NCBI RefSeq assembly: GCF_900114675.1
Contig: NZ_FOZM01000002.1
Span: 248,001 to 312,000 of the forward strand
Reading direction: 5' to 3'
DNA length: 64,000 nucleotides
DNA from: Yoonia litorea
GTDB lineage: Bacteria > Pseudomonadota > Alphaproteobacteria > Rhodobacterales > Rhodobacteraceae
Below, in pieces: positions 46,297 through 54,728 of the stretch. A program made the translations under genes and the position numbers. The number at the start of each line of letters is the position of its first letter. The stretch's first letter is position 1. The notes beneath the pieces are model-generated. The model was not told the origin of the DNA and ran no database searches. It saw only the letters and a list, made by a program, of their open reading frames with translations.

Positions 46297-47568
46297 TTAC
46301 GTGTTCATCGAGTCGAAGAAGTCGGAATTTGTCTTGGTTTGCTTAAGCTTCCCGATCAGGAACTCGATCGCATCTGTGGTCCCCATCGGGTTCAGGATGC
46401 GGCGCAACACGTAGGTTTTGGCAAGATCGGCTTTATCCACCAGCAGCTCTTCCTTGCGGGTGCCGGACTTGAGGATATCCATTGCAGGGAAGACGCGCTT
46501 GTCTGCGACTTTACGATCAAGCACGATCTCGCTGTTACCTGTGCCCTTAAATTCCTCGAAGATGACTTCGTCCATCCGGCTGCCGGTATCGATCAGGGCC
46601 GTCGCGATGATTGTCAGCGATCCACCTTCTTCGATATTCCGCGCTGCACCAAAGAAACGCTTTGGGCGTTGCAAGGCGTTTGCATCCACACCACCAGTGA
46701 GGACCTTACCTGATGACGGCACCGTCGTGTTAAAGGCCCGGCCCAGTCGCGTGATCGAATCCAGCAGGATCACAACATCACGCTTGTGCTCGACCAGTCG
46801 TTTGGCCTTTTCGATGACCATTTCAGACACAGCGACGTGGCGCGACGCGGGTTCGTCGAACGTCGAGGAAACAACCTCGCCTTTGACAGAACGCTGCATG
46901 TCGGTGACTTCCTCTGGTCGTTCGTCAATCAACAGAACAATCAGGTAGCACTCTGGGTGGTTTTTCTCGATCGAGTTGGCGATGTTCTGCAACAGGACAG
47001 TCTTACCGGTCCGCGGTGGTGCCACAATCAAAGAGCGCTGCCCTTTCCCGATCGGTGCCACCAGGTCGATGATCCGCGCGGAGCGGTCTTTGACTGTCGG
47101 ATCCTCGACTTCCATCTTGAGCCGCTCATCAGGATACAGCGGTGTCAGGTTGTCAAAGGCCACCTTGTGCTTGGCCCGCTCCGGTTCCTCGAAGTTGATC
47201 CGCTCGACAGAGGTCAGCGCAAAATAGCGTTCATTGTCGTTCGGCTCTTTCATCACACCTTCGACGGTGTCGCCTGTTCGCAAGGAATGCTGGCGGATCA
47301 TGTCTGGTGAGACATAAATATCGTCCGGACCCGGAAGGTAGTTGGCTTCAGGCGATCTGAGGAACCCAAACCCGTCCTGAAGTACCTCAAGAACCCCGTC
47401 ACCGCCGATGACCCATTCCTCGTCTGCGCGTTCCTTGAGAATGGCGAACATCATGTCGCCCTTACGCATGGTCGAGGCGTTTTCGATCTCAAGCTCCTCG
47501 GCCAGGGACAAAAGGTCTTTGGGGCTTTGCGCTTTCAGATCGGCAAGGTTCAGGCGGTGCTGTGACAT
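46297..47568 (-). CDS. rho: Transcription termination factor Rho
   Basis: 423 residues from the ATG at 47568 ([14 protein letters not shown]); starts at 47580 and 47601 are also in frame. The N-terminal RNA-binding domain is followed by the ATPase with Walker [21 protein letters not shown], the R-loop and the [15 protein letters not shown]-loop region. Rho is a hexameric helicase that stops transcription of untranslated RNA. It is upstream of mnmE and downstream of hemJ, the usual origin-proximal order in this family. Confidence 0.95.
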   Translation of the reverse strand: MSQHRLNLADLKAQSPKDLLSLAEELEIENASTMRKGDMMFAILKERADEEWVIGGDGVLEVLQDGFGFLRSPEANYLPGPDDIYVSPDMIRQHSLRTGDTVEGVMKEPNDNERYFALTSVERINFEEPERAKHKVAFDNLTPLYPDERLKMEVEDPTVKDRSARIIDLVAPIGKGQRSLIVAPPRTGKTVLLQNIANSIEKNHPECYLIVLLIDERPEEVTDMQRSVKGEVVSSTFDEPASRHVAVSEMVIEKAKRLVEHKRDVVILLDSITRLGRAFNTTVPSSGKVLTGGVDANALQRPKRFFGAARNIEEGGSLTIIATALIDTGSRMDEVIFEEFKGTGNSEIVLDRKVADKRVFPAMDILKSGTRKEELLVDKADLAKTYVLRRILNPMGTTDAIEFLIGKLKQTKTNSDFFDSMNT

Positions 47569-47668
47569 GACATATTCCATAGGGCCACGTTTCGCGGCCA
47601 TCTCTAAGATCAAAATCGGAAATACACTTTCCCGGACGGGAAGCGGTTTCACAGATAAGCGGTGGTTG

Positions 47669-47687
47669 GGTGTGAGTCAATCACACC
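47669..47687 (-). promoter_or_regulatory. Inverted repeat between hemJ and rho
   Basis: GGTGTGA (47669-47675) and TCACACC (47681-47687) are separated by five bases. It lies directly after the hemJ stop and about 100 nt before rho. No T-run follows, so a rho leader structure or protein site is more likely than an intrinsic terminator. Confidence 0.35.
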
Positions 47688-47688
47688 A

Positions 47689-48138
47689 TCAAAAGGGTCT
47701 CACAACCACAGCAATCACGATCAGGAACATCAGGATCGTCGGGACCTCATTGAAAATCCGGTATTGCCGCCCTGTTCTGGTGTTTGTCCCGTTCGCAAAT
47801 TCCTTGCGCCGTGCAGCCATCCAGATGTGCGCCCAGGTCATCGCAAGAACTGCGCCAAGCTTGACCCAAGACCACATCGCACCCCAATCAAAAGCGCCCA
47901 TGCCCAGCATCACAAGACCAGCCAGCCATGCCACGATCATCGCAGGACGCATGATCACCCGCAGCAGCTTCTCTTCCATGACCTGAAATGTTTCATCAAG
48001 TTCAGAGCCAACTTCTGCACGCTCAGCGTGATAGACAAAAAGCCTTGGAAGATAGAACAAGCCCGCCATCCACGCGATCACAGCCATGATGTGTAAAGCT
48101 TTGATCCAGGGATAAATTGAAAACAAAACGTCTGGCAT
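47689..48138 (-). CDS. hemJ: Protoporphyrinogen IX oxidase HemJ
   Basis: 149 residues with four membrane helices. Residue His in KALHIMAVIAWMAGLFYLPR (about 16) and the RIFNEVPTILMF end are conserved in the HemJ (formerly CopD-like/UPF0093) family. It catalyses oxidation of protoporphyrinogen IX to protoporphyrin IX in the inner membrane in bacteria that lack HemG/HemY. AGAAGGGTTGG precedes the ATG. It is the first leftward gene from the putative origin. Confidence 0.88.
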   Translation of the reverse strand: MPDVLFSIYPWIKALHIMAVIAWMAGLFYLPRLFVYHAERAEVGSELDETFQVMEEKLLRVIMRPAMIVAWLAGLVMLGMGAFDWGAMWSWVKLGAVLAMTWAHIWMAARRKEFANGTNTRTGRQYRIFNEVPTILMFLIVIAVVVRPF

Positions 48139-48543
48139 GATTGTCCAACCCTTCTTTGCCTTCTTCTTTCATAAATAAAGAAAGAAAGAAAAGATGATGT
48201 TGTTGATAGTGTCTCCGTTTTCTGTGGGTTGTTTTTTCATCCGCAGAGTTATCCCAAGGAGCCATTCCCTTAATCAGACTGTTTCTGGTTTGGAATTTAT
48301 GATTTTATCCATGTAAAACAGTATTTTATGCCATTACAGCGACCCTTGCTATTTTGGAGACCGCAATTTTTTCTTGGGTGCAGCCAGATTCTTCCACAGG
48401 CTCAAGTTGTTCTCATCCACCGTGGAAAACGTGCAGTGAATCGGACTGGGACATGTCACTTCTACCCATCTTCATGTGATATGCTAAATGTCCCCAAAAT
48501 GACCCGCAAAGCGACACAGAGTTTCTCCCAAAGGTTATCCACA
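48139..48543. other. oriC: Probable chromosomal replication origin (oriC)
   Basis: 404 bp without a gene between hemJ (leftward) and maf (rightward). Seen: an AT-rich run (48168-48210), one perfect DnaA box TTATCCACA at 48535-48543, and two-mismatch boxes at 48249 (TTATCCCAA), 48305 (TTATCCATG), 48390 (TCTTCCACA), 48413 (TCATCCACC) and 48421 (CGTGGAAAA, reverse). Two GANTC (CcrM) sites lie at 48387 and 48438, about the chance number. Known: in Caulobacter and other alphaproteobacteria the origin lies next to the maf-aroE-coaE-dnaQ side, with rho-mnmE-mnmG-parAB on the other. Genes diverge here in both directions. Inferred, not proven. Confidence 0.72.
48535..48543 (+). promoter_or_regulatory. 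Perfect DnaA box overlapping the maf start codon
   Basis: TTATCCACA ends on the A of the maf ATG at 48543. It matches the consensus TTATNCACA without error. DnaA bound here could cover the maf ribosome-binding region. Confidence 0.75.
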
Positions 48544-49142
48544 TGACCGATCGACTTATTCTGGCCTCAGGCTCTGAAATTCGCGCACAGCTGTTGCGAA
48601 ATGCAGGTTTGCAGATTGAAACCATTCCAGCACGTGTTGACGAAGATGCCGTGCGCGATGCCTTGCTTGCCGAGCAAGCAAGCCCGCGTGATGTGGCTGA
48701 TACTCTGGCTGAGCTCAAGGCGCAGCGGGTCGCCGGAAAACACCCCGATGCAATGGTCATTGGATGCGATCAGGTTCTTGCCTTTGGTCGCGACATCTTC
48801 AGCAAGCCTACTTCCCCCGAAGATGCGTTGGCACATTTGAAGGCGCTGCGCGGACAAAAGCACCAGCTTCTTTCTGCTGCGGTGATCTATGGAGAAGGCA
48901 AACCGCTTTGGCGTCATGTCGGTGTTGTCAGGCTGACAATGCGTGACGCCAGCGATGGATATCTTGAAGATTATGTCGCGCGGAACTGGGACAGCATCCA
49001 GCACTCGGTCGGCGCTTACAAATTGGAAGAAGAAGGAGTGCGACTTTTTACACGCATCGACGGAGATTATTTCCATGTTCTCGGCATGCCGCTACTGGAA
49101 CTCTTGTCATACCTGACCTTACGCGGAACATTGCGCGCATGA
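48543..49142 (+). CDS. maf: Maf-family nucleotide pyrophosphatase
   Basis: 199 residues. [19 protein letters not shown] at the N-terminus and GCDQVLAF near 78 are the Maf/YceF substrate-binding segments, with [17 protein letters not shown] after them. Members hydrolyse non-canonical or specific nucleoside triphosphates to monophosphates. Its stop overlaps the aroE start (ATGA). First rightward gene of the presumed origin. Confidence 0.9.
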   Translation: MTDRLILASGSEIRAQLLRNAGLQIETIPARVDEDAVRDALLAEQASPRDVADTLAELKAQRVAGKHPDAMVIGCDQVLAFGRDIFSKPTSPEDALAHLKALRGQKHQLLSAAVIYGEGKPLWRHVGVVRLTMRDASDGYLEDYVARNWDSIQHSVGAYKLEEEGVRLFTRIDGDYFHVLGMPLLELLSYLTLRGTLRA

Positions 49143-49966
49143 CCCAAATCCCACGCGCTGCCGTCATCGGAAACCCAATCAGCCACAGTCTGTCGCCAAA
49201 GCTTCACGGCTATTGGCTCAAGCGGTATGGCCTTGAGGGATCCTATGAAGCCTTGCAAGTCGCAGAGGATGCGCTTGAGGCTACGCTCCATAGTCTGCCC
49301 GCAAAAGGATTTGTCGGAGCAAACGTCACGATCCCACATAAGGTGTCGGTTCTGCAATTCGCGGATCAAGTCACGGACCGTGCGACTCTGATCGGTGCTG
49401 CGAACACGCTGATTTTCAAGGCGGACGGGCGTATCTTTGCGGACAATACCGATGGTTACGGATTTATCTCTAATTTGCGCCAAGGGGCTCCGTCCTGGGA
49501 CCCAAAGGCAGGACCAGCCGCGATTTTCGGTGCAGGAGGGGCCGCCCGCGCGGTTGTGGTCGCATTGATCGACGCCGGTGTCCCGGAGATCGTGATCTCA
49601 AACCGGACACGGCCCAAGGCTGAGGCGCTCAGAGATGATTTCGGCGCGCGGATTCGGGTGGTTGATTGGGTTCAAGCCGACACGATGGTTGAAGATGCCA
49701 TGACAGTGGTCAATACAACGTCGCTCGGCATGAAAGGTGCGTCTGATTTCAAGGTGTCGCTTGATGGTCTGCGTAAAGAAACCGTCGTGACGGACATCGT
49801 CTACAATCCGTTGAAAACGCCATTCCTCGAAGCTGCCGAGAAACGTGGGTGCACCACCGTTGATGGATTGGGGATGCTCTTGCACCAGGGCGTTCCCGGA
49901 TTTGAGCGTTGGTTTGGTCATCGTCCCGAAGTGGATGAAGAAACACGTCAGGCGGTTCTCTCTTGA
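49139..49966 (+). CDS. aroE: Shikimate dehydrogenase
   Basis: 275 residues. The substrate site [16 protein letters not shown] is at the start, the catalytic Lys in NVTIPHK at about 65, and the NADP-binding [14 protein letters not shown] near 127. It reduces 3-dehydroshikimate to shikimate in aromatic amino acid synthesis. Linked by a 4-bp overlap on both sides to maf and coaE. Confidence 0.95.
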   Translation: MTQIPRAAVIGNPISHSLSPKLHGYWLKRYGLEGSYEALQVAEDALEATLHSLPAKGFVGANVTIPHKVSVLQFADQVTDRATLIGAANTLIFKADGRIFADNTDGYGFISNLRQGAPSWDPKAGPAAIFGAGGAARAVVVALIDAGVPEIVISNRTRPKAEALRDDFGARIRVVDWVQADTMVEDAMTVVNTTSLGMKGASDFKVSLDGLRKETVVTDIVYNPLKTPFLEAAEKRGCTTVDGLGMLLHQGVPGFERWFGHRPEVDEETRQAVLS

Positions 49967-50565
49967 CCCATCTTCTTGGGCTGACGGGCTCGATCGGCAT
50001 GGGGAAGTCCACGACTGCCGAAATGTTTCGGGAAGAGGGCATCCCTGTTTGGGATGCTGATGCAACGGTTCATAGGCTTTACGGCAAGGGCGGCGCGGCC
50101 GTGGCCTCAATCGCTGCTGCCTTTCCTTCCGCCGTTCAGAACGATGCGGTTGATCGCAGTGCTCTCAAATCGCTTATCGCCAATGATCCTGAAGTGATCG
50201 GTCGGTTGGAAAAAATCGTGCATCCCCTCGTCGCCGCTGATCGGGCCGCCTTTCTGGCGAAGAATGATGGGCCGCTCGTCGTTTTTGATATCCCATTGTT
50301 GTTCGAAACAGGTGCTGACGCCTGGCTGAGCAGCGTTCTGGTTGTGACGGCTCCGCCGGAGGTTCAAAGGGAGAGGGTGTTGGCGCGCGGGCAAATGGAT
50401 AGCGCGATGTTCGAACAGATACTTTCGCGCCAGATGCCTGATCAAGAAAAACGCAGCCGCGCCGATCATATCATTGAGACGCTGACACTGGACGACACAC
50501 GCCTTGCGGTGCAGAATCTCATACGGGAACTGACAGGAAAGACCGATGCGCGAGATCGTACTTGA
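49963..50565 (+). CDS. coaE: Dephospho-CoA kinase
   Basis: 200 residues with P-loop GLTGSIGMGKST at the N-terminus and the VWDADATVHRLY and VFDIPLLFETGA segments of CoaE. It phosphorylates dephospho-CoA, the last step of CoA synthesis. The start is TTG at 49963, overlapping the aroE stop; the next in-frame ATG falls inside the P-loop, so TTG is preferred. Its 3' end overlaps dnaQ by 20 bp. Confidence 0.93.
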   Translation: MTHLLGLTGSIGMGKSTTAEMFREEGIPVWDADATVHRLYGKGGAAVASIAAAFPSAVQNDAVDRSALKSLIANDPEVIGRLEKIVHPLVAADRAAFLAKNDGPLVVFDIPLLFETGADAWLSSVLVVTAPPEVQRERVLARGQMDSAMFEQILSRQMPDQEKRSRADHIIETLTLDDTRLAVQNLIRELTGKTDARDRT

Positions 50566-51277
50566 TACTGAGACGACAGGGTTCGAGCCTGCTGACGGGG
50601 ACAGAATTGTCGAGATCGGTGCCGTCGAACTGATGGGCCATGTTCCGACCGGTCGGACGTATCATCAGTATATCAACCCACAACGCTCCATGCCTGCCGA
50701 GGCCTTTGACGTGCACGGGATCGGGCCAGACTTGCTGGAGCCGCCACAAGAGCCGAAACCCGGTCAGGAAACCCTTCGCGACAAACCCGTCTTTGAAAAG
50801 ATCGGGCAAAGTTTTCTCGATTTTGTGGGTGACGCCAAATTGGTCATTCACAATGCGGCTTTTGACATGAAGTTCCTGAATTTCGAGCTTCATCGCATGG
50901 GTTTGCGCCAACTCCCAATGGATCAGGCGATAGATACGCTTGCGATTGCGCGCCGGAAATTTCCAGGATCGCCGGCCTCGCTTGACGCACTTTGCCGTCG
51001 GTTTGGGATCGATAACAGCTCTCGGACATTGCACGGCGCGCTGCTAGATAGCGAGATCCTCGCTGATGTCTATCTTGAGCTTATTGGTGGACGACAGCCA
51101 GACTTCGGGCTTTCTGCAAACGTATCTGCGCAAACGCCTGGCGCAACTTCTGAGGAATGGCGTCCAACACAGCGGCCAGAGCCTTTGTCACCACGGATCA
51201 CAAAAGAGGAAGCCGCCGCCCATGCTGAATTTGTGGACAGCTTGGGCGACGGCGCTTTGTGGAAAAATCTCGCTTAG
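50546..51277 (+). CDS. dnaQ: DNA polymerase III epsilon subunit (proofreading exonuclease)
   Basis: 243 residues. Exonuclease motifs are in place: ExoI DTETTGFEP (residue 7), ExoII HNAAFDMKF (about 104), ExoIII LHGALLDSEILADVY with H and D (about 155). A flexible tail ends in the usual C-terminal region that contacts the alpha subunit. The stop TAG overlaps the convergent secB stop in TTAG. Confidence 0.95.
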   Translation: MREIVLDTETTGFEPADGDRIVEIGAVELMGHVPTGRTYHQYINPQRSMPAEAFDVHGIGPDLLEPPQEPKPGQETLRDKPVFEKIGQSFLDFVGDAKLVIHNAAFDMKFLNFELHRMGLRQLPMDQAIDTLAIARRKFPGSPASLDALCRRFGIDNSSRTLHGALLDSEILADVYLELIGGRQPDFGLSANVSAQTPGATSEEWRPTQRPEPLSPRITKEEAAAHAEFVDSLGDGALWKNLA

Positions 51278-51780
51278 TTGGCTTTCGCTTTTTCAGCTTC
51301 GGCGCGACGTGCCAGTTCTGAGCGATAAAGTGCGAGGAAATCAATTGTCTCGAGGTTGAGCGGTGGGAAACCACCGTCACGCGTCACATCGCTGACAACC
51401 CGACGCAGGAACGGGAAGGTGATGCGCGGGCATTCGATCAACAGATAGGGGTGCATTTGTTCGTCAGGCACACCTTTGATTTCAAAGATGCCGGCGTATT
51501 CGACTTCCAACAGAAACAGCGGATCGCCGCTTTCTTTCGTTTTGCTGGTCACGTTGAGCTTTGTGATGACTTCGAACTGGTTGTCCTGCTTGCGCTTGCG
51601 CGCATCAAGGTTCACCTGAACCTGAATTTCAGGTTGCGCATCACCTGTGACACCCTTTTGCGCGAGGATGTTCTCGAATGACATGTCGCGGATGTATTGC
51701 GCAAGGACGCGGCTGGAAACTTGTGGTGCGGCGGCAGCGGCTTCTTGTGTTGCTGCGCCGTTTTCGGGTGTGTCAGACAT
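51274..51780 (-). CDS. secB: Protein-export chaperone SecB
   Basis: 168 residues. YIRDMSFENI near 30, the IQVQVNLDARKR strand, EVEYAGIFEI and the FPFLRRVVSDVTRDGGFPPL block are SecB hallmarks. It keeps precursors unfolded for SecA. GGAGCAGGTCTT precedes the ATG. Alone on the minus strand together with fxsA, converging on dnaQ with a 4-bp stop overlap. Confidence 0.95.
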   Translation of the reverse strand: MSDTPENGAATQEAAAAAPQVSSRVLAQYIRDMSFENILAQKGVTGDAQPEIQVQVNLDARKRKQDNQFEVITKLNVTSKTKESGDPLFLLEVEYAGIFEIKGVPDEQMHPYLLIECPRITFPFLRRVVSDVTRDGGFPPLNLETIDFLALYRSELARRAEAEKAKAN

Positions 51781-51837
51781 AAGACCTGCTCCGGTTAAAA
51801 GACGTTCGGGTGTTCCTATCAGCCAATTCGTGAAGGC

Positions 51838-52326
51838 TCAATGCCGGGTCCACTCCGATGGCTCATCACGGCGTGGATTGCCTTGTGTGACGTCTTCAAA
51901 GTCAACGTCGATCACGCGGTCTTGCGGTTGCTGAGGATGATGGGGCCGCTGTGGTGGCTCGCCCATGGTGAAGCTCTGCACCTTGATGCGTGATTTTGCC
52001 CAAAGAAATGCCGCGCGCCTGACTCGTGGCACAAGCAGGGACAAGCCGACCGCATCAGTGAAGAAACCCGGCGTCAGCAGTAGAGCACCTGCGAACAGGA
52101 TCATTGCGCCATTGGCAAGTGGCTCCGTCGGGTCGTTAAGCTCAGAGAAAGAGCGTTGCAAATTGCTTATTTCTCGCAACCCTTGATTGCGCACCATATA
52201 TGATCCTGCAATTGCGGTGACGAGAACGATCAGGAGAGTCCACCACACCCCAATCAGACCGCCGACCTGAATAAACAGTGCGATCTCGATCATCGGAACA
52301 GCAATAAAAGCAAGAAGTAGCCACAT
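51838..52326 (-). CDS. fxsA: FxsA-family membrane protein
   Basis: 162 residues. The N-terminal segment MWLLLAFIAVPMIEIALFIQ with three further helices and a proline-rich tail (MGEPPQRPHHPQQPQ) is typical of FxsA, an inner-membrane protein that affects phage exclusion in E. coli when overproduced. The cellular role is unclear. It lies 57 bp from secB on the same strand and diverges from the Tim44-domain gene (112-bp gap). Confidence 0.85.
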   Translation of the reverse strand: MWLLLAFIAVPMIEIALFIQVGGLIGVWWTLLIVLVTAIAGSYMVRNQGLREISNLQRSFSELNDPTEPLANGAMILFAGALLLTPGFFTDAVGLSLLVPRVRRAAFLWAKSRIKVQSFTMGEPPQRPHHPQQPQDRVIDVDFEDVTQGNPRRDEPSEWTRH

Positions 52327-52438
52327 ATGATCAGCCTTTCATAACATGTTCGGGGGCAAGGTGGACTCGGCCCTACACACGACCTACATAAGAATTCAAA
52401 GGGCGCGTTACTATGCCCTCTCCCGAAACGAGGTCGAA

Positions 52439-53101
52439 ATGAATTCTCCGATTATTCAACTCCTGGTGCTTGCGGGCATCGCGGTTTTCCTCATCCTGCG
52501 TTTGCGCGGCGTGCTTGGCACACGTGAAGGTTTCGAAAAACCAGCGGTGACACGGCCAGAACCAGCGAGCCGTCTTGGAAAGCCGGAATTTGATGTTATC
52601 GAAGGTGGGCCTGATCTGGATATCACCGATCACGTTGAGGATGGCTCTGAAAGCGCCAAGGCGCTTGCCGCCATGAAACGTGCGGATCCGACATTTAATG
52701 TCAGTGAGTTTTTGGGCGGTGCCCGTGGCGCTTACGAAATGATCCTTATGGCGTTTGAAAATGGCGATCTCGATAGCATCGTCCCTTTCATTTCCGAAGA
52801 TGTTTACGAGGCATTTGCCTCGGTCGTGGATGAACGCCAGCGTCAGGGCCTCTCTGTGGATGCTAACTTCATTGGGATCAGCGACATGTCGTTGGTCGGC
52901 GCTGAATTCGATGAAGTGACGAAAGAAGGCGAAGTATCCGTCAGGTTCAAGGCCGAGATGACATCGGTTGTTCGCAACGCCGAAGGTGAAGTGGTCGAAG
53001 GCAGCGAAAAAGAAATCAAGCGCATGAAGGACACCTGGACCTTCGCACGCAAGATGGACTCTGACGATCCAAACTGGCGTTTGGTCGCCACTGGCGAATA
53101 G
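52439..53101 (+). CDS. Tim44-domain membrane-anchored protein (TimA)
   Basis: 220 residues from the ATG at 52439 with a GAGG site; the upstream frame to 52346 is not coding. One N-terminal membrane helix (PIIQLLVLAGIAVFLILRL) is followed by a cytoplasmic Tim44-like domain (FLGGARGAYEMILMAFENGD onward) that ends in KDTWTFARKMDSDDPNWRLV. Tim44 is the mitochondrial import motor adapter; the bacterial relatives sit on the inner membrane with unknown partner. It is just upstream of mltA. Confidence 0.88.
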   Translation: MNSPIIQLLVLAGIAVFLILRLRGVLGTREGFEKPAVTRPEPASRLGKPEFDVIEGGPDLDITDHVEDGSESAKALAAMKRADPTFNVSEFLGGARGAYEMILMAFENGDLDSIVPFISEDVYEAFASVVDERQRQGLSVDANFIGISDMSLVGAEFDEVTKEGEVSVRFKAEMTSVVRNAEGEVVEGSEKEIKRMKDTWTFARKMDSDDPNWRLVATGE

Positions 53102-53119
53102 AACCGCTCGGGCCGGACA

Positions 53120-54070
53120 ATGGCCACGCTGCGCTACACCAGATTGGCATTTGCGGATTTGCAAGGGTGGGCTGATGATAATCATCAGGCCGCCCTTTCT
53201 GCTTATCGCCTGACTGTGGACGCGCTGGAGCCGCACTGGCCAAGGCCATCAGAGGTTGGGGCCAGACGCTTTTTCGAGACTGCGTTCACGCCGGTCCAGA
53301 TCACCGATGACACCGAGATGCTGTTCACCGGGTATTTCGAGCCAGAGTACGACGCCGTATTGTCACCAAGCGAGACTCATAAATATCCCGCATATGCTCC
53401 GCCTGAAGACCTCGACCCGTCTGCCCCGTATCTGACAAGACAGGAAATAGACGCAGGCCGGCTGCAAGGGCGCGGTCTTGAACTGGCTTGGTTTGACGAT
53501 CCGCTGGACCTTTACTTTCTGCAGGTACAGGGATCCGGACGTATCAAGATACTAGGGGGCGAGGTGATCCGACTTGGCTTTGCCGCGAAGAATGGTCGCC
53601 CGTACACATCGCTGGGCAAGGTCATGATCGCGCGCGGCTACTTGGACCCGAAAGAGGTTTCTCCAGAAACGATCCGGCGCTGGTTTGCCGAAAATCCTGA
53701 AGAGGGCCAAGCACTGCTTTGGGAAAACGAAAGCTACGTGTTCTTTCAAAAGCGCGATGGCGTTCGACCGGATGAGGGTCCACTCGGTGCGATGGGCCAA
53801 CCTGTGACGGCCGGTCGGACAATAGCGGTGGACCCGGAGGCGTGCCCACTTGGTGCACCTGTCTGGATTGAAAAGTCTGGTGACGCTCCAATCAATCGTT
53901 TGACTGTCGCACAAGATATCGGCTCTGCGATCAAAGGCGCGCAACGCGCAGATATCTTTTGCGGGACGGGTGAAGACGCGGGGCGGCCAGCAGGTCAGAT
54001 CAAGGATCGTGGCCGCATGGTGGTTCTGATGCCGCATCAGATGGCGAATGCGCTCTGCGAGGAACATTGA
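53120..54070 (+). CDS. mltA: MltA-family murein transglycosylase, no visible signal peptide
   Basis: 316 residues. LYFLQVQGSGRI, PLGAMGQPVTAGRTIAVDP and the C-terminal AQDIGSAIKGAQRADIFCGT are the MltA and 3D-domain motifs, with the catalytic Asp (QDIG) present. It cleaves glycan strands to 1,6-anhydromuropeptides. It begins MATLRYTRLAFADLQGW, without hydrophobic segment or lipobox, and the frame upstream is closed by the tim44 stop at 53099, so no signal peptide can be encoded here. How it is exported is unclear. Its end overlaps the start of an in-frame alternative for smr. Confidence 0.85.
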   Translation: MATLRYTRLAFADLQGWADDNHQAALSAYRLTVDALEPHWPRPSEVGARRFFETAFTPVQITDDTEMLFTGYFEPEYDAVLSPSETHKYPAYAPPEDLDPSAPYLTRQEIDAGRLQGRGLELAWFDDPLDLYFLQVQGSGRIKILGGEVIRLGFAAKNGRPYTSLGKVMIARGYLDPKEVSPETIRRWFAENPEEGQALLWENESYVFFQKRDGVRPDEGPLGAMGQPVTAGRTIAVDPEACPLGAPVWIEKSGDAPINRLTVAQDIGSAIKGAQRADIFCGTGEDAGRPAGQIKDRGRMVVLMPHQMANALCEEH

Positions 54071-54071
54071 T

Positions 54072-54668
54072 ATGCGCAAACCTCGTCATCTATCCAAGGA
54101 AGAACGCGACTTGTGGGATCGCGTCGCTGCAAGGACCACTCCGTTGCGGGAAGGTTCTTCGGAAAAAAGTGAGCCTACAGCGCCGCCGCAGAGAGCCAAG
54201 GCGCGGCGCGGCGATGACCCGTCTGGCCCGATGCCGGATTTTCGGGTTGGCCAAAAAGTCAGACATGCGCGCGACCATGACCTGTTGAAGCCGATCTCAG
54301 ACAGGCTTTCCAAAGCGCCTGTTAACATGGATGCGAAGTCTTTTGGCAAGATGAAGCGCGGCAAGTTGAAACCAGAGGCGCGGATCGATCTTCACGGCAT
54401 GACCATGTCAGAAGCGCATCCTGAGCTCACAGCATTTATCCTCGGCTCTCAGGCGTTGGGGCGGCGCCTTGTGCTGGTGATCACCGGCAAGGGCAAAGAA
54501 AGAGACGATGGCGGCCCGATCCCGACACGTCAGGGGGTGCTGCGTCATCAGGTGCCTCAGTGGTTGGCCTTGCCGCCTTTGGCGCAGGCAATCCTGCAGG
54601 TGACGCCCGCGCATCTTCGTCACGGGGGCCACGGGGCTTACTACGTCTACCTCAGACGCAACCGTTAG
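54072..54668 (+). CDS. Smr-domain protein
   Basis: 198 residues from the ATG at 54072 with GAGGAAC upstream. A basic, Arg/Pro-rich N-terminus (about 100 residues) leads into a Smr domain: RIDLHGMTMSEAHPEL, VLVITGKGKERDDGGPIPTR and HGGHGAYYVYLRRNR at the end. Smr domains are nuclease-like folds that bind RNA or DNA (E. coli YdaL and SmrB). It is 1 bp after the mltA stop and ends next to a repeat element. Confidence 0.88.
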   Translation: MRKPRHLSKEERDLWDRVAARTTPLREGSSEKSEPTAPPQRAKARRGDDPSGPMPDFRVGQKVRHARDHDLLKPISDRLSKAPVNMDAKSFGKMKRGKLKPEARIDLHGMTMSEAHPELTAFILGSQALGRRLVLVITGKGKERDDGGPIPTRQGVLRHQVPQWLALPPLAQAILQVTPAHLRHGGHGAYYVYLRRNR

Positions 54669-54680
54669 CAGGTATTGCGG

Positions 54681-54722
54681 CCCGAGGGAGCCTCCGGCGG
54701 GAGTTTGTTGGCCAAGATGAAG
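54681..54722. repeat. Dispersed repeat, copy 3 (variant)
   Basis: GGGAGCCTCCGGCGGGAG followed by TTTGTTGGCCAAGATGAAG. The tail TTGGCCAA with ATGA is shared with copy 1 (9146-9153). It lies between the stop codons of smr and the MFS gene, which converge. Confidence 0.65.
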
Positions 54723-54728
54723 GAAATC

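Noticed and set aside
48168-48205. Purine-rich AAAGAAAGAAAG stretch as a microsatellite
   Set aside because: It is short and imperfect; better understood as part of the AT-rich block of the putative origin.
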